Shown here piece after piece: positions 56,013 through 64,000 of a DNA stretch of 64,000 nucleotides; the stretch's first letter is position 1; each line of letters opens with the position of its first letter. A program made the translations under genes and the position numbers. Below the pieces are notes generated by a model, which worked only from the letters and a program-made list of their open reading frames with translations, did not search any database and had not been told where the DNA came from. The DNA is from Culex pipiens pallens (taxonomy: Eukaryota; Arthropoda; Insecta; Diptera; Culicidae), in assembly GCF_016801865.2 (NCBI RefSeq), contig NC_068938.1, positions 25,684,158 through 25,748,157 on the forward strand, given 5' to 3'.

Positions 56013-57367
56013 TTAAGAGCGAGTCCACGAACAGGGCAAACCCCTTTGTATGGGACGTCGTTTGGACCTCACCAATCTGCCTGAAATTTTCAGGGGTTGT
56101 TTGTACATATGAAACTAGCATCTGGCCAAAATATTAGCACTCTAGGTCAACGGGAAGTGGGGCAAATCGGGACACAATGTTTAAAGGTTCAAAAACGTCA
56201 AAAATCTTAAAAAGGCTTAACTTAGGAAAAAATCGATTTAATTTCAAAATTCAAAATGCATCTGAAAGGGCTTAAAAAATGCAACAAAATGCAGGGTAGA
56301 GCATCCCAATTGGTTAAATTTAAAGGGAGTTATTAACATTTTAGTGAAAAAATTGCATAATTTTAAAACTCAAATAAAAAAGTGTTCCTTCCAGATATCA
56401 ACTCGGTTCGACCTGCAGTTTGTAGGGGACATCTGAGACTACCATCTGAGACTGAGAACGCTTTGGGTAAGGCAGTTTAACATATTAAATAGACACTTTT
56501 ACTTTTACTGAATTTTTTGGTTGTAAATTTTTGCTCGGGGGACCCCTTAGATCCCATTTTCTGGTGATAATTTCATCATATTCGAGTTTCTGAGACAATT
56601 TCACAATAGAAACATGCATAAAAATGTGTATTTTCATCCATTTTAACCCTTTAAAAAATGAAAGTTAAAAAAAATCTTCGATTCACATTAATTGAAAATC
56701 AAGTTCGTTTCCAAGGATACTAGATGACACCAGAAAAAAAGCAGCTTCTTAATTTTTTTTTTACTTTCATTTTTTAAAGGATTAAAATGGATGAAAATAA
56801 ACATGTTTGTGTATGTTTCTATTGTGAAATTGTCTCAGGAACACGAATATGATAAAATTATCATCGGAAACTTTGATCTAAGGGGTCCCCGAGCAAAAAT
56901 TTACAACCAAAAAATTCACTAAAAGTAAAAGTGTCTATTTAATATGTTAAACTGCCTTACCCAAAGATGTCCTCTACAAGCTGCAGGTCGAACCGAGCTG
57001 ATATCTGGATGGAACACTTATTTATTTGAGTTTTAAAATTATGCTATTTTTTCACTAAAATGCCAATAACTCCCTTTAAATTTAACCAATTGGGATGCGC
57101 ATTTTGTTGCATTTTTCAAGCCCTTTCAGATGCATTTAGAATTTTGAAATTAAATTGAATTTTGCCTAAGTTATAGCCTTTTAAGATTTTTGACGTTTTT
57201 GAACCTTTAAACTTTGTGTCCCTATTTGCCCCACTTCCCATTGACCTAGAGTGCTCATATTTTGGCCAGATGCTAGTTTCATATGTACAAACAACCCCTG
57301 AAAATTTCAGGCAGATTGGTGAGGTCGATGCGAGATGGGTATGCTTTGCTCGTGGACTAGCTCTTAA
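56013..57367. mobile_element. Giant fold-back element, TTAAGAGcgAGTCCACGA ends
   Basis: The outer ends TTAAGAGCGAGTCCACGA and TCGTGGACTAGCTCTTAA start arms of roughly 650 bp. Mirrored landmarks include CACCAATCTGCCTGAAATTT, GGTTCAAAAACGTCAAAAAT and AATTTTTGCTCGGGGACCCC-type blocks, each found in complement on the other side. The loop is near 56690. The total is 1355 bp with no coding content; the frame at 57116-57409 is a by-product. Confidence 0.88.
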
Positions 57368-57644
57368 AAAAAAGAAGCATTGGAAATTTTCACAGCTTCT
57401 CGAGAACATTTTTTTGAAATTTTCAAAACCAAGAAATACATTTAAAAAGGCTTAATATCTTGTTTATAACCAATATATTGGTACATATTTCGATCAACAA
57501 ATTGATGATTAAAAAAAACTAAACAAGTTTTGCCAAGAGTTGCATTTAACATTTCTGAATCAACACGAGAAAAGGTCGAGATAAATAAATTACTCTGACC
57601 ATTTTGCAAATTCCTAGACAACAGGTAACTTTTTTTTAATACTC
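57368..57644. other. AT-rich spacer between two fold-back elements
   Basis: No gene was seen. The two long palindromes on either side are separated by only about 280 bp. Confidence 0.5.
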
Positions 57645-59060
57645 AGCTGTTCTCTCAGATTTCGGTTATTCGATTTTTTTTTTGTATTTTTTTAATCCGA
57701 CTGAAACTTTTTTGGTACCTGCGGTATACCCAAAGAAGCCATTTTGCATACTTAGTTTGACCATATAATTTTTCATACAAATTTGGCAGCTGTCCATACA
57801 AAAATGATGCATGAAAATTCAAAAATCTGTATCTTTTGAAGGAATTTTTTGATCGATTTGGTTTCTTCGGCAAAGCTACACTGGAAAAAAATGATACACG
57901 GTAAAAAAAAATATTTATTTTTTTGTCACTAAAACTTGATTTGCAAAAAACACTATTTTTAATTTTATTTTTCATTTTTAAAATATGTTTTATAGGACAT
58001 CAAATGCCAACTTTTTAGAAATTTCCAGGTTGCGTTATGATGAGTTATGAATTTTTGAATCAAAACTGATTTTTTAAAGAAATCGAAATATTAGTCGCAA
58101 AATTTTTTCAACTTCATTTTTCGATGTAAAATCAAATTTGCAATCAAAAAGTACTTCAGTGAAATTTTGATAAAGTACATAGCCTTCAAGTTAAGGCCAT
58201 TTTTTGGTAACTAACATTGTAAAAGGGCGTAAAATTGAATATTTGGCCCATTTGAATTTTTGAAAATATTTTTTTCGAAAAGATCGAAAAATTTCACGAA
58301 TATTTTTTTTTTTGCTGAGATATCGACGTTAGAAAATGGTGGGTTGTTTGGGTGGGACTTGGAAAACATCAACAAAGTTCAAAAAAGCAAAATATAGAGA
58401 ATTTTCTTAGATTTTCAAAAATATTTTTTAAAAAGTGGGCAAACATGTGCACTAATTTTAAAAAATGAAAAAGTGCGACTATTTTCAAACAAGTTACCAA
58501 AAACTGGTTTTAACTTGAAAACGGTGCAATTTATCAAAATTTCACTAAAGTACTTTTTGATAGCAAATTTGACATCGAAAAATGAGGATTTTTTGCGACC
58601 AATATTTCGATTTTTTGAGAAAATCAGTATTGATTCAAAAATCATAACTCGATCAAAGATTTTTTGCACAACCTAGAAATTTCTGAAAAGTTGAAATTTG
58701 ATGTCCTCTAAAAAATATCAAAAAATGAAAAAAAAAATAAAAATAGTGTTTTTTTGCAAATCAAGTTTTAGTGACAAAAATTAAATGAAAAATCACAAAA
58801 AAATGTTTACCGTGTATCACTTTTTTCAGTGTAGTCTATATCCATACCTACAACTTTGCCGAAGACACCAAATCGATCAAAAAATTCCTTCAAATGATAC
58901 AGATTTTTGAGTTTTCATACATCGTTTTTGTATGGACAGCTGCCAAATTTGTATGGAAAATTATATGGACGAACTAATGATGCAAAATGGCTTTTTTGGG
59001 CATACCGAAAAAATACAAAAAATAAAATTCTAAAAAATACCGATTTCATAGAGAACTGCT
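57645..59060. mobile_element. Giant fold-back element, AGCtGTTCTCT ends
   Basis: AGCTGTTCTCT (57645-57655) pairs with AGAGAACTGCT (59050-59060) with one mismatch, and pairing continues inward through GGTATACCCAAAGAAGCCAT, TTGGCAGCTGTCCATACAAA, TCGATTTGGTTTCTTCGGCA, ATGATACACGGTAAA and AAAAAGTACTTCAGTGAAAT-type blocks. The spacer is at about 58200-58500. It totals about 1.4 kb. Arm fragments occur at about 36440-36660 and 55140-55710. No coding content. Confidence 0.85.
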
Positions 59061-59989
59061 CTACTGAAAATATCATTATCGGAAAGATCAGACAATGTAG
59101 TTGGACAAAGTAATGTTGATGAAGAAATTAAACTAAATAAAATGTAAGAAAAATCAGTTTTGGGCCAAATTTCCCACGCGCAGAATAAACTGTCACTCGA
59201 ATATTTTTAAATTATAAATTATAAATTATTATTTATTTTTGATATCAACATAAATATGTCAAACTTTTAAGTGCAAATAATCATTTCTATATAATATTGT
59301 CTGATCTTTCCGATAAAAATATTTTCAGATTTTTAAAAACTTATCTAACACTTGAAACCCTTCAAAAATGCTTTTATAGCGGAATCAGTGTTAAATGGGC
59401 CCTAGATGTTTTTTGTGGTGCTGGTGGTTATTTTTACTGGATTTCTGAGACATTTTCACACAAGTTAAGTGCATTTAGATGGCCGTATAAAGCCTCCTTT
59501 CTAAACACAGTGCGATCTTCAAGATAAGTAGTTGAAAATCGGGGAATTGGGGACAAAAGGGACCCTTTGCCGTTTCGTGCGGTGGATAAAAATATTATTA
59601 ATCAATCTCCGGATTTTTTTTTTGCATGAAAAACACTATTTTTTATACATGGGAACCAGCCGCGTTCAAATAAGTACCATTTTGGGTCCAGTTTCGCCCA
59701 CTGTGCGTTGCTTCAAATTGTTGGCAATATCTAAAACACTATAGGGAAAACGTTTGTTTTCTCTGTCTGTGGCATCCGTGTGGTCAACCCTAAAATCGGA
59801 ACAGCTTCGAAAAATATTACTTTTCAACACATATGAGTGGTACAATGAAATTTGCACCACTGTTATTTGAAAATTTCATGAGTGTAGATTGACAGAAAAA
59901 GTAGGAATTGCAAAAAATACATTTCAATCAGAACCTCCATCAATTTCATAGCGTATAAATACGACCTCTACTGCAATCTAATTATTCCA
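59061..59989. other. AT-rich repeat-derived sequence
   Basis: CGGAAAGATCAGACAAT (59080-59096) and ATTGTCTGATCTTTCCG (59295-59311) form an inverted pair about 200 bp apart, so another element may lie here. No gene was recognised. The frames at 59297-59527 and 59532-59744 have no family resemblance. Confidence 0.4.
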
Positions 59990-61510
59990 CAGAACATCAG
60001 ATTCACATTCCACGCTCCACCTCCGCCACATTAAAACATTACTGTTGAATGACAAGTTCAAGTATCTGTAAAGTACTCCATTTACGTTCCTGTTATTTCC
60101 GCAGTAATTCCCTTCCCTTCTTTCCCTCCGATGCATCACAACTTCCATTCATTCAGAACCAACAGCCCGGCGTGAGGAAAGTGTGTTAATGTCCGTGACA
60201 ATTTTAAAACAATGCTGCTGCTAAAGTTAGAACCTCTCGACTTGTCCAAGAATGCTCTTGAGACCACGCGCCGCCTTCGCCGCCGTCAATTCCCTCCGGG
60301 GAGACCTTGCCAGCAGCAGCTGCCGCAGCGGTTCAGTTGGCGAAAACCTATCTTTCCTGGCTCTGGGTGTGGATTGTTGTGAAGAAGGTTCCCGCGTAGG
60401 GTAATAAATTTCCCCTGGCCCGGGATCGACTAATCCCGGCGTGTCAACAGCTTTGGCCTGGCCGATCTCAATCTTCAACTCCGCGCACGGCGCGGGAGTC
60501 ATGGACAAGAACTGTTGTGGCCAAACGAAGCAAACGCTGCTGCACTGCCGGGGATTTACGAGATGTGGTGTGGTGGCGCAACGTGGCTTTTAAATTATGA
60601 TTCAGTGAATGGAAAACCCTAAAAATAACAAACAATTGTCAGCCGGTGAAAAGTAATGTGCATACTTAGTTGAACCGCACGCGGGAAGAGATTTCGGAGC
60701 TTGTGTAAATTTGCACTTTCCCACCAGGGTCTGGACAGGTTCCCGACCACATTTCAGTGTCAACCTAAATCATCGAAAGTTACAGCGAGGAAAAACAAGC
60801 AGAAGAATTAAAATGCTATTATTTAAACACCGATTCTCGCTTACCCCCCTCCGCGTCGTAAAACTGTTCACACTTGTTAATATCCGAAGCAATCGTGTAA
60901 AATCACCTTCAGAACAGAAAATCGGAAAAGCGCAGCATTTTCCGACCGACGGCGACACCGTCGACGCCGCCGGCGTCGAAATGAGTTACGACCGCTCAAA
61001 TGATGAGCATTTTATGAGCACCTTGCTGCTCTGCTCTTGTTTCGTCGAGGAGGCAAGCAAAGGTAGGCTTCCAAGTGAGAACAACGATTTTGTCATTTTT
61101 CAAATTTTCCGAGTTCCTCGCCCTCGATTTTCCCATGGGATGAGGAAGGGAAGCGGGGCGAGAGGTGTAGTTAAAATTTAATACCATTTTAATTTGTTGA
61201 AAATTTACGTCGAATCGTATATTATTTCACTCGTCATTAGTCACTTTGGTGCAGGCCGATGCAGGTTGGGTGGTATGAGCTATTGCCAGGGAGTAATTAC
61301 TCTGACTCTGAAATGGGACGAAAAATTAATCATAACCAATATCGGCGCGCAGATTCGGATGAAAATATGCAATAATCGTGCCGCTGAAATATGACAGCGT
61401 AGAGATTGAGTTATTTGGGCATTTCTTTGAATCTTTAAATACATTTGAAAGAGAACAAAGAGCAGTTTTCTTCCAAGCGGTTGTAATAAATTTAAAAATA
61501 AGGACCAAGA
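59990..61510. other. Single-copy GC-richer island
   Basis: No inverted repeats and the highest GC of the right side of the window. It has a 122-residue plus-strand frame from the ATG at 60813 to 61181 and a minus-strand frame at 60227-60502, neither recognised. The motif AATGATGAGCATTTTATGAG lies near 60999. This could be conserved regulatory DNA within the intron of the gene whose exon lies at 53438. Confidence 0.45.
60227..60502 (-). CDS. Candidate small coding frame, unrecognised
   Basis: A 91-codon minus-strand frame from the ATG at 60502 to a TAA. The product is proline- and arginine-rich, with TPGLVDPGPGEIYYPTREPS in the first half and basic, alanine-rich sequence after it. There is no signal peptide and no known domain. 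The start context (TTGTCCATGA) is mediocre. It may be chance in a GC-rich island; an overlapping plus-strand frame begins at 60211. Confidence 0.2.
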   Translation of the reverse strand: MTPAPCAELKIEIGQAKAVDTPGLVDPGPGEIYYPTREPSSQQSTPRARKDRFSPTEPLRQLLLARSPRRELTAAKAARGLKSILGQVERF

Positions 61511-61883
61511 AAATTACAATATCTCAAATAATTTAAAACGTCTCCCGAAAATCTGTTGTAACAACGTCTTTTTTTGTTTTAATACTTTTTAATCTTCAAA
61601 CTGAGGCTTGGAGTTACCGGCTTATGAAATAGAACGAATGTGCGTGATTCTTATTCATAAATTTTTCAAATCTAATTTAATCGTATAGTTTTCATGTAGA
61701 AGCATGATAATGTTTAATGTATAGTGTGTATCAAAAATGTGTCTCTAATTAAAAAAGCTTAACATATTTTTTCAGCATGCATTTTTTAAGAATAAAAATT
61801 TAAAATATGAAGGGTGTTATTTTGGCAAATCGATAACACGATAAATAAGTAATGTAAATAAACAATTGCAAATAAAATTAGTT
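61511..61883. other. AT-rich spacer, no gene seen
   Basis: AT-rich DNA; nothing was recognised. Confidence 0.5.
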
Positions 61884-62370
61884 ACAGATTAGTTACGAAA
61901 AATGGCACAATTTTTGAAAAAAAATCGTATTTTTTTTCGATGAAAAATTCATTTGATCGGAATTCTGAGTACACGGAAAAAAGTCAACTCTCAAAATCGT
62001 GAATGGTGTTCATGAATTTGAGAACCACGAAGGAATTTATGCATGAAAATGGTGGATTATAAACGATTTGGAATTGGGAAGGGAATTGATTTTTTTTTCT
62101 ATGTACGCCATTAAATTGGGCTTGTAATTTTACATAAAGGTCTCTTTGTTACCAAATTTCCAAACCATCACTATTTCAGGCTGCAAATTATTTCAAAACA
62201 CGTATTTTTTCGAATGTTCAATAATCGAAGGGAGCGTACCGAGCCTCCGCAACAAGATATCGAAAAATGATCGAAATCAGGGACAAAACTCAGCACAAAC
62301 ATTCACGCAAATCGAAGAAGGGTCGGGGCAAGTTTTCACGATTTCGTTTGAGTTGGCGAATAATTACCCA
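61884..62370. mobile_element. Single arm of the TGGGTAATTCTC fold-back, with a nested MITE
   Basis: It matches the right arm of 12969-14216 from ACAGATTAGTTACG to AATTACCCA (62362-62370). The match is broken by the 132-bp insertion at 61972-62103 and resumes immediately (ACGCCATTAAATTGGGC). The opposite arm is absent. The frame at 62146-62442 is a by-product of this repeat. Confidence 0.75.
61972..62103. mobile_element. CACGGAAAAAAG-type MITE, cleanly nested
   Basis: It begins CACGGAAAAAAGTCAACTCT and contains AAAATCGTGAATGGTGTTCA, matching the hairpin MITE at 28719-28902 with the right half eroded. TA lies on both sides (61970-61971, 62104-62105). Removing it restores the uninterrupted host sequence CTGAGTACGCCA seen at about 13937. 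Confidence 0.75.
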
Positions 62371-63370
62371 TCACAAATTATTTTTATTGGAGGTCAAATA
62401 TTCTTTAAATACATAAAAAAAAATCTGAAAGCATACTCATAAGAAATTTGATTGAATGTACATAAATCCATCGATTTTCAGAGAAAATTCTGAAAAAAAG
62501 CCTTAAAAATCTAAAAAAAAAAATACTTCCATTCAGAATATTTCGATTCACTCCATAAAACGTCAGGAAAGAGCCCTTCTTTCGTGGTGTAAAAAATCTG
62601 ACTTGCTGTTTTTTTATCGTAATTTTGTTATACGAAACACACCGTGAATTATATTTTAGTGATTTCTCAAACTTTCAAAATAAATAAATTTTATAATAAA
62701 ATAAATGTCTCCTTAACTTAAATTCAGTTATAAGTTATGATTATTTGAGTGTCTCCACAGTTGCAGCTCCCAGTTAATCAGGACTTCAATTTGCGAGTTA
62801 TGCACACAAAATTTAATCTTTCATGAAAAAAAAACAAACAAAAAATAATTAGATGCATATTAAAAATTCTAAAAAAAAAATCCTTTTTTTGCATTTGTAA
62901 ATCCAAAAAAATTATAAATAAATTAATAAAAAAATAAAAATATACAAGGTTTATTTAAAAAAAAAAAAACAAAAAAAATTAAATCCAAAAAAAAGTTCGA
63001 TATCGAAAAAACGTTAAAAAAAATAATCAAATTATTACTCTAATTTTTTTTTAAATTTAAACAATACAAAAAATCATCTATTAAATGAATGAACAATAAA
63101 TTTTGATTTTTTCGATGAAATTGGAAAATTCACAAAAACTCAAAATGGCCGATGCAAATATTTTTTAAAGTTTCTGTCCCTTGGCTCTGACCGGGGGTCA
63201 AAAAACAAGAAAAAAGTGATTTAAAATGCATTTTACACTAGTTCAGTTGTTTTGCAATCATTAGTTTTCAAAAAGTGTAAGATTTGAGGAAATTCGAGGA
63301 TTTTTCGGGCCGACTTTGTAGGGAGGGGAGGGGGGGAACAAGAACTTTAAAACATATTTTTGCAATTCCG
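62371..63370. other. A-rich low-complexity spacer
   Basis: Poly(A)-rich DNA, especially 62820-63110. About 63218-63270 repeats the block found at about 31565 (AAATGCATTTTACACTAGTT). No gene was seen. Confidence 0.5.
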
Positions 63371-63787
63371 TTGTGAAACTACTTACTTTTCCTGTCATTC
63401 TTTCACGACGAAATAGCCTACTTTTCTGTACCAAAAATAGCAGAATCGAATAGCAACACTTTTCAAAATAAATACTGAAAAGTTCAACTTTTCAGCACTA
63501 AAATGGGTGCTGAAAAGTTGAACTTTTCAGCACTTGTTTCGAAAAGTAACACTTTTCAACATTTTTTTGATTTAAACGATTTATTGACAAAATACATGAA
63601 AATTCGACTTAAAATTTCACTCAGTGGGTGTTTTTCGAAATTGCAAAAAATGTTGTATGGAACTCGTTGCAAAACTTGATTTTTTCAGCACTCGTCGTAT
63701 TTATCCAACTCGGTGAACCTCGTTGGATAAATGTACGACTCGTGCTGAAAAAATCCTCTTTTTGCAACTTGTTGCATAAACTACTAT
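63371..63787. mobile_element. Stem-loop-bearing dispersed repeat (copy 2, inverted)
   Basis: The reverse complement of 18240-18632 over its whole length, from GTGAAACTACTTACTTTTCC to GCATAAACTACTATT. It holds the same 11-bp stem at 63699-63732 and a clean 27-base palindrome GTGCTGAAAAG...CTTTTCAGCAC near 63507-63533. The frames at 63621-63806 (minus) and 63628-63819 (plus) are by-products. Confidence 0.8.
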
Positions 63788-63976
63788 TGTACCAGCCTAA
63801 ATTCACTCAAACTTGTTAAAAATGATTATAACCGCAGGGGACGCACTTTAAATTGTTTTCAGCCGAATGCACTTAAATTGCACTGATTTTTTTTTCAAAT
63901 TTTAGATAATTTAGATGAAATTCAAATTCAAATTTTAGATATTTAAAAAAAACGATTTTTACACTGGGAAAAAAAT
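63788..63976. other. AT-rich spacer, no gene seen
   Basis: Continues the dispersed repeat also seen at about 31700-31750 (TTTTCAGCCGAATGCACTTA); no gene was seen. Confidence 0.4.
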
Positions 63977-64000
63977 TAGACTCGATTATCCAAAGTTTTA
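63977..64000. mobile_element. Start of a pogo-like MITE cut by the window edge
   Basis: AGACTCGATTATCCAAAGTT matches the terminus of 33077-33464 just inside CAGTCC. The rest lies beyond the window. Confidence 0.5.

Noticed and set aside
60160..60195. Micro-exon after the pyrimidine-rich CATTCATTCAG at about 60156
   Set aside because: The acceptor is good, but the only nearby donor would leave an exon of 15 nt, and the frame otherwise stops after ten codons.
60813..61181. 122-residue plus-strand frame
   Set aside because: Mixed composition with no domain; kept only as part of the island description because conservation cannot be tested here.
1..64000. Endogenous viral or retrotransposon coding sequence
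   Set aside because: No reverse transcriptase, integrase, capsid, polymerase or transposase motif was recognised in any frame; all mobile DNA seen is non-autonomous.

Overview
The window reads as intergenic and intronic DNA of an insect, most likely a culicine mosquito and possibly Culex. It is AT-rich, packed with small terminal-inverted-repeat (TIR) elements nested in one another, and cut by GC-richer single-copy islands. The species assignment is inference from the style of the repeats. No long conserved protein gene, rRNA, virus-derived gene or CRISPR array was found; nearly all open frames fall in repeats or in non-coding islands.

The firmest genes are two nuclear tRNAs, both on the minus strand: tRNA-Gln(CTG) at 42285-42356 and tRNA-Cys(GCA) at 44968-45039. 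The best protein-gene evidence is a two-exon start of a plus-strand gene. A GC-rich leader ends at 48684 on a strong GTAAGT donor. An 80-nt exon at 53438-53517 lies between a good branch point, polypyrimidine tract and CAG acceptor and a GTGAGT donor. Joining them creates an ATG across the splice junction. A possible minus-strand leader exon ends at about 34043. Weak coding candidates lie at 23789-24124 and 60227-60502 (both minus).

Mobile DNA by region. At 0-3 kb, two copies of a TIR family carry an internal tRNA-like module followed by a T-tract; a third copy is at 27.8-28.3 kb. Long fold-back palindromes occupy 4955-5865, 12969-14216, 56013-57367 and 57645-59060. Pogo-like MITEs with CAGTCCAGACTCGATTATC ends occur at 22.8, 27.7-28.5, 33.1, 41.1, 46.3 and 63.98 kb. 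Short hairpin MITEs occur at 4.5, 22.4, 26.3, 27.2, 28.7, 35.6, 40.4 and 51.8 kb. A stem-loop-bearing repeat appears at 18.2-18.6 kb and, inverted, at 63.4-63.8 kb. Degenerate tandem repeats fill 16.4-17.5 kb, and a 51-bp minisatellite sits inside a TIR element at 50.8-51.5 kb.

Single-copy islands (about 2.8-4.5, 7.3-9.05, 10.3-12.3, 14.4-16.2, 18.95-20.3, 23.2-25.7, 29.4-31.1, 34.0-35.3, 38.1-39.6, 42.1-43.7, 45.0-46.2, 47.7-48.7, 52.1-53.2, 53.7-54.9 and 60.0-61.4 kb) stand out in base composition and are the places to look for conserved regulatory DNA. Nothing here amounts to a multi-gene system. The most unusual structures are the TIR/tRNA-like composite elements and the series of long palindromes.
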